From positions 8,227-72,226 of the forward strand of contig JANRKK010000021.1 of NCBI GenBank assembly GCA_033763555.1: 64,000 nt of DNA. Reading direction: 5' to 3'. The position numbers and the translations under genes were made by a program. Source of the stretch: JALYJG01 sp033763555. Lineage in GTDB: Bacteria > Pseudomonadota > Alphaproteobacteria > UBA9219. The notes beneath the pieces were generated by a model, which was given only the letters and a program-made list of their open reading frames with translations, had not been told where the DNA came from and did not search any database. This document shows, piece by piece, positions 1 to 9,043 of the stretch; position 1 is the first letter of the stretch, and each line of letters starts with the position of its first letter.

Positions 1-286
1 GAGGATTATTTGGGTCGGCCATGTTGGCGTAACGCGGGAGCTTGAAGGGTAGGACGATTGGGCGCTTAATGCCCCAGCGGAAATACAAGCAGAGGAAAAG
101 GAAGATCAGATCCGCATACCCGCCAATGGAAGCTGAAGCCAGGATGAAGGTTGCGCTCATGCCAAAAGCGCTCATGGCGATAAAATCCGGTTTCCCGATC
201 ATTTCCATGAAAATGACGGAAACCGGGCGCACATCGCGCAACATGGTGCGCTGGGCTACGGTGTGTTTTGAAAGAAGAATAGGCAT
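1..286 (-). CDS. N-terminus of a DotL/IcmO-like type IV coupling protein (partial)
   Basis: An open frame starts with ATG at 286 (reverse strand) and runs off the left edge, giving 95 residues. Two hydrophobic stretches (about residues 41-54 and 60-69) are followed by a basic segment and LPFKLPRYANM. The early TMLRDVRP block, the paired membrane segments and the LPFKLP motif recall the N-terminus of Legionella DotL/IcmO, the membrane ATPase that couples substrates to type IVB secretion systems. The ATPase domain would lie outside the window, so Walker motifs cannot be checked. The start has a weak GAAGAA-like ribosome site. It could be another two-TM membrane protein. The similarity is from memory, not from a search. 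Confidence 0.45.
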   Translation of the reverse strand, partial: MPILLSKHTVAQRTMLRDVRPVSVIFMEMIGKPDFIAMSAFGMSATFILASASIGGYADLIFLFLCLYFRWGIKRPIVLPFKLPRYANMADPNNP

Positions 287-426
287 TGTTTCTTCGTTCC
301 GGCATCCGCTGGGAAACAGTAGTCTGGAAAGCGCAGTTTAGCGGATTTTTCTTCAAAAGTCTTTACCGCTATGCGCGCGGCCATGCGCAAAAAGCCTGTT
401 TTTCCGGCCTTCCTGCGCATTTCCGG

Positions 427-441
427 TTAACGGAAAGTTAA
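427..441. promoter_or_regulatory. CtrA-type binding site upstream of cckA
   Basis: The sequence reads TTAA, seven bases, TTAA, the full consensus of the alphaproteobacterial cell-cycle regulator CtrA. It lies in the non-coding gap between the divergent DotL-like gene and cckA, 50-160 bases before the possible cckA starts. CckA drives CtrA phosphorylation in known systems, so a feedback loop is plausible. The match is seen directly; binding is inferred. Confidence 0.5.
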
Positions 442-572
442 TAGCGGCAGCCGTGCGGCTTGCGGTTTCCGGGAATCGGAAATGATGCCACTTGTTTTAT
501 CTGTGGCGCGATCTTGTATCATGTTACAAGAATCCGCCCGATGAATTATCTTCCGCCGTCGCCAGCTTTGTC

Positions 573-3134
573 ATGATCATGAATCTTCCCAAAACGGAGC
601 GGATGCCTGAGGCCAGAGGCTTTTCGGCGCAGGTTTCGTTTGGCCGCAAGCCGGGCGAGGATGTTCCAAAAGCGCTGTGGGGCCTTGTCGTTCTGACCGT
701 GCTGGGCACTGTGGCGGTTATTGTTCCCTATTTGATACCCGGCTTTGCCGGGGTTGTGGCCAGCCTGCTTGTCGCGCTTCTTCTGTTCGGTGCGGCCTGG
801 GTGACATGGACTCAGGTCAAGCGCCAGCGTGTCGACAGCCAGCAGGAAATTCTGCTCCGCGAAGCTTTTCACAGTGTGCTGACACCGCAGCTGATCACCG
901 ATGAAAATGGCAACGCCGTTCTTGCCAACCGCGCCTTCCGCGGCTGGATTGATCTGGGCAAGCAGAATGCCGAACAGGCTCTCGCCACGCGTTTTTCGGC
1001 CAGTTCCGCGGTGGCGGCGGAATTCCAGCAGTTGAAATCAACTCTGCAAAAAGGCCAGCCTGCGATCGCCGAGCTCCCGGTCATTCGCGGCGGCAAGATG
1101 GTGGAATGGCGGCGCGTGATTACGCGGCCGATCGAAGGTTTCCCGGATTTCTACCATTGGCGGTTTGAAGATATCAGCGAGCGCCGCCGCATGGAAAAAG
1201 CCATGCGCGACGAGCAGGGCAAGCTGGTCGATTTCATGGCGCATGCGCCTGTTGGCATTTATTCGGTCGATCAGCATGGCCGTTTCCGCTTCGTCAATCG
1301 CACACTGGCCGAATGGCTGCAGGTGACGCCGGAAGAATTGGTAAAAGGCGATATCCGCCTGCATGATGTGTTAGGCGATATTCCCAAGGGTCTGGCGGCC
1401 CACGCGGTTGATTCCGGCCCGCAAGGCGAATTGCGCGGCGAAGCCGTCATGCGCCGTCGCGACGGGCAGCTTTTTCCGGTTGCCATCACGCAGACCATCG
1501 TCATTGGCGAAGACGGCAAGACGTTGCGCACCCGTTCGGTGGTGCGCGACCTGTCGCCCGAGCGCGAATGGCAACAGGCTTTGTCGGTTTCTGAATACCG
1601 TTTCCAGAGGCTGTTTGCCGAAGCGCCAATCGGCATCGTTCTGCTCGACAGCCAATATACGGTGATGGAATGCAACCATACCTTCGATGTCATTATTCGC
1701 CGTCCGCATGGCGGCATTGTCGGTGCTGCGATGACGGATCTGATCGCATCGCGTGACCGCGCTGCCACCATGGCCAAGTTGACCGATGTGATGAGTGGCA
1801 AGGACCTCAACAAACCGCTGGAAGTCTTCATGGCGGGCGACCGCGACATTATCTGCCAGGTTTTTGTCAAACGCTTCGGCCTTGTCACCACGCCGGAAGC
1901 GCCTGCCGAACAGCAGGGATTGATGCTTTATTTCATTGACGCCACCGAACCCAAACGCATGGAAGTGCAGTTCGCCCAGTCGCAGAAGATGCAGGCGGTG
2001 GGCCAGCTGGCGGGCGGCGTGGCGCACGACTTCAACAATCTGCTGACCGCCATGATCGGTTTCTGCGACTTGCTGTTGCAGCGGCACAAGCCGGGCGATC
2101 AGAGTTTCAACGACATCATGCAGATCAAGCAGAATGGCAACCGCGCCGCGAATTTGATCCGCCAACTGCTGGCTTTCTCGCGCCAGCAGACCCTGCAACC
2201 AAAAATCCTCAACCTCGCGGATGTGCTTTCGGAGTTGACCAATCTTCTCCGTCGCCTGATCGGCGCGCAAATCCAGCTCAACATGGTGCATGGGCGCGAT
2301 GTCGGGCTTGTGAAAGTCGATCAGGGTCAGCTGGAACAGGTGATCATCAACCTCGTCGTCAACGCGCGCGACGCCATGCCGCAGGGCGGCAGCATTACCA
2401 TTCGTACCTCTGCCGTGCGCCAGGACAAACCCGTCATGCGCGGGCAGGACGAGATGCAGCCGGGCGATTATGTCGTCATTCAGGTTACGGATACGGGCGT
2501 CGGCATTCCGAAAGAGAATCTCCAGCGGATTTTCGAGCCCTTCTTCTCCACCAAGGAAGTCGGCTCAGGCACCGGCCTCGGCCTTTCCACTGTTTACGGT
2601 ATCGTCCGGCAGACGGGCGGTTATGTCAGCGTCGACAGCCGGGAGAATAAGGGATCGACTTTCACGGTCTATCTACCGGTTCATCACCAAACCGAAAAGG
2701 TCGTTGAGGCACGTGTCGAGGAAACGCGCGAGGACAGGCCCGGCCCCGATCTCACCGGCGCAGGCACCATTTTGCTGGTGGAGGATGAAGATGCCGTGCG
2801 CGTCTTTTCTGCCCGCGCCTTGCGCAACAAAGGCTACAACGTGCTGGAAGCACGCAGCGGCGAAGAGGCGCTGATGGTTCTGGAAAAAGAAGGCGGCGCG
2901 AATATCGATCTGACCGTCACGGACGTTGTCATGCCGCAGATGGACGGCCCGACCCTCTACAAACACATCCGTGAAAAATGGCCGGATATGAAGGTAGTCT
3001 TCGTTTCGGGCTACACCGAAGACCGGCTGCGTGAGCAGTTTACCTCCGGCGAAACCATCTATTTCCTGCCCAAGCCCTTCACGCTCAAGCAGTTAGCCGG
3101 CAAGGTCAAAGACGTACTGGCGGAAGAAAGTTAA
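573..3134 (+). CDS. cckA: CckA-type hybrid sensor histidine kinase
   Basis: Cell-cycle hybrid kinase that in alphaproteobacteria passes phosphate via ChpT to CtrA and CpdR. The N-terminus has two adjacent membrane segments, then three PAS-like regions, a HisKA domain with phospho-acceptor His in GGVAHDFNNLL (codon 2025-2027), and a HATPase_c domain with NARDAM (N box) and the glycine-rich GTGLGL motif. A C-terminal receiver domain follows, with Asp in TDVVMPQMDG (codon 2922-2924) and the KPF lysine. The order and the HDFNNLL signature are typical of CckA. The frame is open from a TTG at 492; ATG at 573 is reported, but ATG at 603, preceded by GGAG, is also possible. A perfect CtrA-type site lies upstream. 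Confidence 0.88.
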   Translation: MIMNLPKTERMPEARGFSAQVSFGRKPGEDVPKALWGLVVLTVLGTVAVIVPYLIPGFAGVVASLLVALLLFGAAWVTWTQVKRQRVDSQQEILLREAFHSVLTPQLITDENGNAVLANRAFRGWIDLGKQNAEQALATRFSASSAVAAEFQQLKSTLQKGQPAIAELPVIRGGKMVEWRRVITRPIEGFPDFYHWRFEDISERRRMEKAMRDEQGKLVDFMAHAPVGIYSVDQHGRFRFVNRTLAEWLQVTPEELVKGDIRLHDVLGDIPKGLAAHAVDSGPQGELRGEAVMRRRDGQLFPVAITQTIVIGEDGKTLRTRSVVRDLSPEREWQQALSVSEYRFQRLFAEAPIGIVLLDSQYTVMECNHTFDVIIRRPHGGIVGAAMTDLIASRDRAATMAKLTDVMSGKDLNKPLEVFMAGDRDIICQVFVKRFGLVTTPEAPAEQQGLMLYFIDATEPKRMEVQFAQSQKMQAVGQLAGGVAHDFNNLLTAMIGFCDLLLQRHKPGDQSFNDIMQIKQNGNRAANLIRQLLAFSRQQTLQPKILNLADVLSELTNLLRRLIGAQIQLNMVHGRDVGLVKVDQGQLEQVIINLVVNARDAMPQGGSITIRTSAVRQDKPVMRGQDEMQPGDYVVIQVTDTGVGIPKENLQRIFEPFFSTKEVGSGTGLGLSTVYGIVRQTGGYVSVDSRENKGSTFTVYLPVHHQTEKVVEARVEETREDRPGPDLTGAGTILLVEDEDAVRVFSARALRNKGYNVLEARSGEEALMVLEKEGGANIDLTVTDVVMPQMDGPTLYKHIREKWPDMKVVFVSGYTEDRLREQFTSGETIYFLPKPFTLKQLAGKVKDVLAEES

Positions 3135-3203
3135 ACGCAGGCGTAGAAGTTGCATTAAAGCGCTCGACGCAGGTATGGTCGCGGTATCGAGGAGGACATA
3201 TTT

Positions 3204-3764
3204 ATGCCGCGTATTTTTGATTACAGCTTGGGCAACGGAGAGGGGGTGCAAACGATTTTGCTGCCAGAACCTCGTTACGGAAGGCATGAGATAACGCCGC
3301 AAGAAAAACTGAATCTCGACCATATTGCCGATTCCATTCAAGCCGTATCCTTCGAGGCAGGTTCTTTTAAATATAAAATTTCTCCCCAGTTTTTGACGTG
3401 GGGCCAGCCAGCCCCGCAGGATTGGACGCGCGCGATGGATGCGGCGCATGAGCAACTTTCTTCGAACATGACGGGTGCCTGGTTGTGGCATGAAGAACGG
3501 CCAAAAGGAGCATCCCGCATCGACACCTGGATTTACATTGAACGCACGAGCGACCAGGAAGTGGCCGCACAAAATTTATCGGGGATTTTTAAATATCAGC
3601 CGGACTCAATAGAAGCGACGGTTGCAATTGCCGTATGGAGAGGGGCTTTGCCTTTTTCGGCCATATCAAATGGCCGCACGGATATTCCATCGGATTTTTA
3701 TGAATATCTGCGGGGAAAGCGGGAAAATTACCGAGCCCCCTATATTGCTTCACTTGGTGCTTAA
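3204..3764 (+). CDS. hypothetical protein, 186 aa
   Basis: I do not recognise this protein. It has no signal peptide or membrane segment and looks like a soluble mixed alpha/beta protein with many aromatic residues (WTRAMDAAH, GAWLWHEERP, DTWIYIERT). The start is well supported by the strong ribosome site GAGGAGGA seven bases before ATG. It sits alone between cckA and kdsD, all on the same strand, with gaps of 69 and 52 bases, so co-transcription is possible but not shown. Confidence 0.7.
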   Translation: MPRIFDYSLGNGEGVQTILLPEPRYGRHEITPQEKLNLDHIADSIQAVSFEAGSFKYKISPQFLTWGQPAPQDWTRAMDAAHEQLSSNMTGAWLWHEERPKGASRIDTWIYIERTSDQEVAAQNLSGIFKYQPDSIEATVAIAVWRGALPFSAISNGRTDIPSDFYEYLRGKRENYRAPYIASLGA

Positions 3765-3816
3765 AAATAGGCTACATTTACCATCCGTAGAATTGTTGAG
3801 TTATGTGAGCGTCTGA

Positions 3817-4812
3817 ATGAGTGCGGCCAAACAAGCTTCCAAGCCTGCTGCTATGAATGACCAAGCGCTTCTGGCTTCGGCGCGGCATGTGCTGATCGCC
3901 GAAAGCGCGGCGCTGACCGCGCTGGCGGGCGAGCTTGGCGCGAATTTCATCAAGGCCGTGAAAATCCTTGTGGCCTGCAAGGGCCGCACGGTCGTAACCG
4001 GAATGGGCAAAAGCGGCCATATCGCGCGTAAAATCGCAGCGACCCTGGCCTCCACAGGCACGCCCGCTTTGTTTGTCCATCCAGGCGAAGCGAGCCACGG
4101 CGATCTCGGCATGATCGTGCCGGAGGATGTGGTGATTGCCCTTTCCAATTCCGGCGAGACGGCGGAGATGACCGACCTTGTCGCCTATACCCGTCGTTTT
4201 TCCATTCCGCTGATCGCCGTCACAGGCCGCGCACAAAGCTCGCTCGGCGGCGCGGCGGATGTGGCCTTGGTGCTGCCGCAAGTGGCGGAAGTGTGCCCGA
4301 TGGGCCTCGCGCCCACGACCTCGACGACTATGATGCTCGCGCTCGGCGATGCGTTGGCGGTAACGGTCCTCGAAAGCAAGGGTTTCACGGCCGAGGATTT
4401 CCGCAATTTCCATCCCGGCGGCAAGCTGGGCAAAATCCTGCTGCGCGTGCGCGAGATCATGCATGGCGGCGATGAATTGCCGTTGGTGAAGGAAAGCGAC
4501 GCCATGTCGCATGTGCTGGTGGTCATGACAGAAAAACGTTTTGGTTGCGCCGGGATTGTCGATGGCAGCGGCGCGCTGATCGGCCTGATTACCGACGGCG
4601 ATTTACGTCGCCATATGGAAGGCAATCTGCTGCAGAAAAAAGCGGGTGAGGTTATGACCCGCAACCCCAGCGTGATGACGCCGGAAACCCTGGCCGCTGA
4701 AGCCCTGCGCATTCTGAATGAAAAGAAACGCACCAATGTTTTTGTCGTGGAAGATGGCAAGCCCGTTGGCATTCTGCATATCCACGATCTCCTCCGCGCC
4801 GGGATTGCGTAA
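3817..4812 (+). CDS. kdsD: Arabinose-5-phosphate isomerase (KdsD/KpsF/GutQ family)
   Basis: Converts ribulose 5-phosphate to arabinose 5-phosphate, the first step of the KDO branch of lipopolysaccharide synthesis, in the cytoplasm. The 331-residue length is normal for the family. An N-terminal SIS sugar-isomerase domain (about residues 40-180) contains GMGKSGHIARK, HPGEASHGDLGM and SNSGETAEM, followed by HPGGKLGK and two CBS domains (about 205-325) with TDGDLRRH. It is a stand-alone gene followed by a palindromic repeat and pgk. GutQ and KpsF are paralogous names for the same reaction; the genomic context does not separate them. Confidence 0.93.
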   Translation: MSAAKQASKPAAMNDQALLASARHVLIAESAALTALAGELGANFIKAVKILVACKGRTVVTGMGKSGHIARKIAATLASTGTPALFVHPGEASHGDLGMIVPEDVVIALSNSGETAEMTDLVAYTRRFSIPLIAVTGRAQSSLGGAADVALVLPQVAEVCPMGLAPTTSTTMMLALGDALAVTVLESKGFTAEDFRNFHPGGKLGKILLRVREIMHGGDELPLVKESDAMSHVLVVMTEKRFGCAGIVDGSGALIGLITDGDLRRHMEGNLLQKKAGEVMTRNPSVMTPETLAAEALRILNEKKRTNVFVVEDGKPVGILHIHDLLRAGIA

Positions 4813-4937
4813 AAAGAAAATCGTCATTCCGGGGGGCGCGCAGCGCAAACCCGGAATCCAGGAAACAGCATCAAAGCCAGCACCATGGATTCCGGATCGT
4901 CCCTTCGGGACGTCCGGAATGACGTTTCTTTCTTTTT
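4811..4937. repeat. Palindromic intergenic repeat (CGTCATTCC...GGAATGACG)
   Basis: A long imperfect inverted repeat fills the kdsD-pgk gap. The outer arms CGTCATTCC (4822-4830) and GGAATGACG (4916-4924) are flanked by A-rich and T-rich runs that extend the pairing. An internal hairpin (CGTCCCTTCGGGACG) lies near the right end. The family is common in proteobacterial intergenic DNA and may also act as a terminator for kdsD. Related copies lie at 59881 and, as one arm, at 51473. Confidence 0.7.
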
Positions 4938-4958
4938 AGAATCAGCTATAAACCGCTT

Positions 4959-6188
4959 ATGCCTGATTTTCTGACCCTTGATGATTTGTCGTTGCGCGGA
5001 AAAATTGTTTTGCTACGCGCGGATTTGAATGTGCCGATGAAAGACGGGCGCGTGACCGACACGGCGCGGCTGGAGCGTTTGCTGCCGACCTTGAAAGACC
5101 TCGCCAAGGTGAATGCAAAAATTGTCATCCTGTCGCATTTCGGACGGCCGGAAGGAAAACCCGATCCAAAATACACATTGCGCCCGGTGGCAAAGGAGCT
5201 GGAACGCATCTGGGAACAGTCCGTGTCTTTTGCCGAAGATTGCATTGGCCCCAAGGCTGAAGCCGCCATACAGGCGTTGGGCGCTGGGCAAATTCTTGTA
5301 TTGGAAAACACGCGTTTCCATGCGGGCGAAGAAGCCAACGACCCCGCCTTCACCAAGGCACTTGCGGCGCTCGGTGAAGCCTATGTGAATGACGCTTTCT
5401 CGGCAGCGCATCGCGCCCATGCCTCGACGGAAGGGCTGGCGCATCTTCTGCCTGCGGGCGCAGGCCGTCTGATGCAGGCGGAAGTGGATGCGTTGACTCG
5501 TGCACTGACCAAGCCGGAAAAACCTCTGGCGGCTTTGGTGGGTGGCTCAAAAATTTCGACGAAGCTGGAACTGCTGCATAACTTGACAGCCAAAGTGGAT
5601 ATTCTGGTGCTGGGCGGCGGCATGGCGAATACCTTCCTTGCCGCTAAGGGCGTCGCCATCGGCAAATCCATCAGCGAGCCGGATATGTATGACACGGCGC
5701 GCGCGATTATGGCGAAGACTGAAGAAAAAGGCTGTCATATCCTGCTGCCGAAAGATGCCGTTGTTGCGCCGGAACTGAAAGAAGGCGTGGCGGTCACAAC
5801 AGTACCGATCCATGCCGTGCCTGCCGATCAGATGATTTTGGATATCGGCCCGGCAGCGGCGAAAGAGATCAAGGATAATCTCGATATGTGCAAGACAGTG
5901 GTCTGGAACGGGCCTTTGGGTGCATTTGAATTCCCACCTTTCGATCGCGCCACCAACGAGGTTGCGATCTGCGTTGCCGATCTGACCAAGCGCGGAAAAA
6001 TTCTGTCCGTGGCGGGCGGCGGCGATACCGTTGCCGCCATGACCAATGCGGGCGTTGTCCATGGCCTCAGTTACCTGTCAGCGGCGGGCGGTGCCTTCCT
6101 TGAATGGCTGGAAGGCAAGGAATTGCCGGGCGTCGTCGCGCTGCGTCAGGCCGTGCCGAAGGTGAAAACTGGAAAGGTGATTATGTAA
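4959..6188 (+). CDS. pgk: Phosphoglycerate kinase
   Basis: Glycolytic and gluconeogenic enzyme that transfers phosphate between 1,3-bisphosphoglycerate and ADP in the cytosol. The 409-residue length is near the usual 390-415. Signature motifs include LRADLNVPMKDG at the N-terminus, SHFGRPEG, ENTRFHAGE, VGGSKISTKLELL, the nucleotide-site segment VWNGPLGAFE, and C-terminal SVAGGGDTVAAM. The start is the ATG at 4959, in line with family N-termini. It is a single gene; the next gene is convergent (ccmC). Confidence 0.97.
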   Translation: MPDFLTLDDLSLRGKIVLLRADLNVPMKDGRVTDTARLERLLPTLKDLAKVNAKIVILSHFGRPEGKPDPKYTLRPVAKELERIWEQSVSFAEDCIGPKAEAAIQALGAGQILVLENTRFHAGEEANDPAFTKALAALGEAYVNDAFSAAHRAHASTEGLAHLLPAGAGRLMQAEVDALTRALTKPEKPLAALVGGSKISTKLELLHNLTAKVDILVLGGGMANTFLAAKGVAIGKSISEPDMYDTARAIMAKTEEKGCHILLPKDAVVAPELKEGVAVTTVPIHAVPADQMILDIGPAAAKEIKDNLDMCKTVVWNGPLGAFEFPPFDRATNEVAICVADLTKRGKILSVAGGGDTVAAMTNAGVVHGLSYLSAAGGAFLEWLEGKELPGVVALRQAVPKVKTGKVIM

Positions 6189-6911
6189 TCAGTCGTTGAG
6201 CAATAACGCTGCTTCGATCTTCCGCTTCACCAATTCCGTTTTCATCCGCAGAATAATCACAAACGCCGCGTACAGCATGTAGGCCAGCGCCATCGTCAAC
6301 AAAGGCCACAGCATGCTGGCGTCGATGGCAGGGCCTTTCATGCGTATCACGCTGGCGGGCTGGTGCAGCGTGTTCCACCAATCCACCGAAAAACGCACGA
6401 TGGGAATATTGATGGCTCCGGCCAGCAAAAGGATGGCTCCAGCCTTGCCGCCGCGTTCATGATCGTCAAAGGATTGGCGTAAAACGATATAACCGCAATA
6501 GAGCAGGAATAAAATCAGCACGCTGGTCAGCCTTGCGTCCCATACCCACCAGGCGCCCCAAGTAGGTCGGCCCCAGATACTTCCGGTGATCAGGCATAGC
6601 GCGACGAGAACCACACCGACAGGCGCGGCGGCAACGCAAAAAATATCGGCTAGCGCATGCCGTGCCACAAGGCCGACAGCGGCCGCGACGGCCATGGCGA
6701 CATACAGTATCATGCCTATCCAGGCGGCGGGCACATGCACATACATGATACGCACCGTCTCGCCCTGCTGGTAATCCGGTGGTGAATGAAACAAAGCGAG
6801 ATACAGCCCGGCGCCGAACGCAACGGCTGCACTGAAGCCGAGCAGGGGTAGAAGCTTTTCCGCAAGGCGCAGAAATTGTCCGGGATTGGCAAAGCGAGGC
6901 GTCAGGCGCAT
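6189..6911 (-). CDS. ccmC: Heme exporter / cytochrome c biogenesis protein CcmC
   Basis: Inner-membrane heme-handling protein that delivers heme to CcmE for cytochrome c maturation. The 240 residues contain about six membrane segments and the tryptophan-rich WGAWWVWDARLT block that defines the family. The open frame continues 46 codons upstream, but the ATG at 6911 matches family N-termini and lies just past the ccmB stop. It is the third gene of a reverse-strand ccmA-ccmB-ccmC operon. The small ccmD, often next, is not visible, and pgk converges immediately. Confidence 0.93.
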   Translation of the reverse strand: MRLTPRFANPGQFLRLAEKLLPLLGFSAAVAFGAGLYLALFHSPPDYQQGETVRIMYVHVPAAWIGMILYVAMAVAAAVGLVARHALADIFCVAAAPVGVVLVALCLITGSIWGRPTWGAWWVWDARLTSVLILFLLYCGYIVLRQSFDDHERGGKAGAILLLAGAINIPIVRFSVDWWNTLHQPASVIRMKGPAIDASMLWPLLTMALAYMLYAAFVIILRMKTELVKRKIEAALLLND

Positions 6912-6915
6912 AGGT

Positions 6916-7581
6916 TTATCCTTGCCCGTTGCGCAGCGCGGCGGCAATCGCAAAAGGCGCGGTTGGCAGCAGCAGCGCGAGAATGGCGCCCAGCAACAAC
7001 AGATGCGGTGCAGGCGATGTGCCCATGGCGGCGGCATCGCAGGCAGCAACGGCGAAGATCAGAACCGGAATGTAAAAAGGCGCAAGCAGCAGCGTTAGCA
7101 ACGCCGGGTGGCGCCGCAGCGCGATAGTTACCGCGCTCATGATACCGCCGAGCAGCACAAGCGCTGGAACACCCAGCAGCAGGCTAAGCGCCAGAACAGG
7201 CAGCACAGCCAGACTCATTCCCAGAAGCAGAAAGCCGGGCAGGGCAACAACCGTCAGCGCAGCGATGATCATCAAAATTTGCGCAATCAGCCGAACAGAG
7301 ACGATCAGCGTTAGAGGCAGCGGCGACAGAAAAAGAAGATCAAGCGTGCCGTCGCGCGCGTCCTGGAGAAATAGTTTTTCCAATGCCAGAAGGATCATGA
7401 GTAAGGCTGCAAGCCAAATTAGCCCCGCGCCAAGGCGGCGCAGCAATTCCGGCTCCGGTCCGATGGCAAAGGGCAGCAGCAGAATAACGATAAGGAAAAA
7501 CAAAATCAGCGCAGCCCATTCCGTCAGCGCACGAGCTTGCAGCCGCATATCGTGACTCAGAAGGGCGATCAGGCGGCTCAT
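6916..7581 (-). CDS. ccmB: Heme ABC exporter permease CcmB
   Basis: Membrane subunit of the CcmAB transporter that releases holo-CcmE during cytochrome c maturation. The 221 residues contain six hydrophobic segments and the typical EKLFLQDARDGTLDLL loop after the second helix. The start overlaps the ccmA stop by four bases, indicating translational coupling, and ccmC starts four bases after its stop. Confidence 0.93.
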   Translation of the reverse strand: MSRLIALLSHDMRLQARALTEWAALILFFLIVILLLPFAIGPEPELLRRLGAGLIWLAALLMILLALEKLFLQDARDGTLDLLFLSPLPLTLIVSVRLIAQILMIIAALTVVALPGFLLLGMSLAVLPVLALSLLLGVPALVLLGGIMSAVTIALRRHPALLTLLLAPFYIPVLIFAVAACDAAAMGTSPAPHLLLLGAILALLLPTAPFAIAAALRNGQG

Positions 7582-8180
7582 GTGGCTTTTCCCAGCGTAA
7601 GAAGCTGCGCATCCGGCAATTTCACATCCTGATGCGCGGCGATGATGGCGATGCCACCTTTGGCGCGATGCTGCGCGATTAGCGATGATAAAAGTTCCTG
7701 CCCATCGCGGTCGAGCGCCGTTGCGGGTTCATCCAAAAGCCAGAGCGGCATGTCGTGAATTAGCAGCCGCGTCAGCGCCAGCCGCCGTTTTTGCCCGGCG
7801 GAGAGGTAGCGCGTGGGTTTATCCGTTACATTTTGAAGGCCAAAATTTTCCGGCAATTTTTGTGATGAGGATGGCGCAAATACCGTGCGCCAATAATCCA
7901 TCATCTCCGCTGCCGTCAGCTCCGGCTTTACGGCATCGAGATGGCCGAGATAATGCAGGCGGGTTTTATGCAAGGCTGGGTCGATGGGTTGCCCAGCCCA
8001 GCGCATGACGCCGTCGGCAGGTGACAAAAGCCCAGCCAACACGCGCAGCAGGCTGGATTTGCCGCTGCCGTTCGGCCCCGTGACCAGCAACACATCGCCC
8101 GCGCTGAGGGTAAAGGATATATCGCGGAAAACAGGGCGCCGGCCGCGGCGTCCGGCAAGGGATTGAACTTCAAACAGCAT
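7578..8180 (-). CDS. ccmA: Heme ABC exporter ATP-binding protein CcmA
   Basis: ATPase of the CcmAB complex acting on holo-CcmE. Walker A is GPNGSGKSSLL, the ABC signature appears as YLSAGQKRRL, and Walker B is LWLLDEPATALD. The 200-residue length fits the short CcmA family. It is the first gene of the reverse-strand ccmABC operon and diverges from xth across a short gap, so the two promoters probably share 8181-8234. Confidence 0.94.
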   Translation of the reverse strand: MLFEVQSLAGRRGRRPVFRDISFTLSAGDVLLVTGPNGSGKSSLLRVLAGLLSPADGVMRWAGQPIDPALHKTRLHYLGHLDAVKPELTAAEMMDYWRTVFAPSSSQKLPENFGLQNVTDKPTRYLSAGQKRRLALTRLLIHDMPLWLLDEPATALDRDGQELLSSLIAQHRAKGGIAIIAAHQDVKLPDAQLLTLGKAT

Positions 8181-8234
8181 AGGCGGTTTCTAGAAGGCTT
8201 TGACGCGTCTGTGAAGATGGGGGATATAACCCCC

Positions 8235-9026
8235 ATGAGAATCGTGACCTGGAACATCAATTCGGTGCGTTTGCGGCAGGACCTCGTCATGCGGCTGATG
8301 GATGAGCATAAGCCGGATGTCATCTGCCTGCAGGAAACCAAGACGGTAAATGATACGTTTCCCGGCGCGGCTTTTGCGGCCAAGGGTTACAAGCACCAGC
8401 ATATTCTGGGCATGAAAAGTTATAACGGTGTCGCCATTCTGTCGCGCCTGCCTTTCGCCAAAACCGACAGCCGCAACTGGCAGGAGCGCGAAGATTGCCG
8501 CCATATTTTTGTCGAGATGGCGAGCGGCGTCGAGCTTCATTGCTGCTATGTCCCGGCGGGCGGTGATATTCCCGACCCCAAGGCCAATCCGAAATTTGCG
8601 CACAAGCTTGGCTTCCTCGATGAAAAAATCGCCTGGTGGAAAAGCCGCAAGGATAAGACGAAGCCGAAAATTCTTGTCGGCGATCTGAATGTCGCGCCGA
8701 TGGAAAATGATGTCTGGTCGCACCGGCAAATGCTGGATGTCGTTTCGCATACGCCCGTTGAGGTGGAAAAGCTCACGGCCTGGCAGACAGCGCATAAATG
8801 GGTCGATGCCGTGCGGCATTTCGTGCCACCGGAAGAAAAGCTTTATTCCTGGTGGAGCTACCGCGCGCATGACTGGGAAGCGTCCGACCGCGGCCGCCGC
8901 CTCGACCATATCTGGGTGACGCCCGACCTTGCGCCGTCGCTCAAAAAAGCGCAGATTTTAAAAGAAGCGCGTGGCTGGGAACCGAAGCCCAGCGACCATG
9001 TTCCGGTGATGGTGGATATAAAATAA
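8235..9026 (+). CDS. xth: Exodeoxyribonuclease III
   Basis: Apurinic/apyrimidinic endonuclease and 3'-5' exonuclease of base-excision repair. The 263 residues have the EEP nuclease fold: MRIVTWNINSVR at the N-terminus, LQETK (metal-binding Glu), GVAILSR, GDLNVAP and C-terminal SDHVPVM (catalytic Asp/His). The open frame extends to 8163, but ATG at 8235 gives the conserved N-terminus and avoids overlap with the divergent ccmA. Confidence 0.95.
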   Translation: MRIVTWNINSVRLRQDLVMRLMDEHKPDVICLQETKTVNDTFPGAAFAAKGYKHQHILGMKSYNGVAILSRLPFAKTDSRNWQEREDCRHIFVEMASGVELHCCYVPAGGDIPDPKANPKFAHKLGFLDEKIAWWKSRKDKTKPKILVGDLNVAPMENDVWSHRQMLDVVSHTPVEVEKLTAWQTAHKWVDAVRHFVPPEEKLYSWWSYRAHDWEASDRGRRLDHIWVTPDLAPSLKKAQILKEARGWEPKPSDHVPVMVDIK

Positions 9027-9043
9027 ATTTTTAGGAGAGCATT

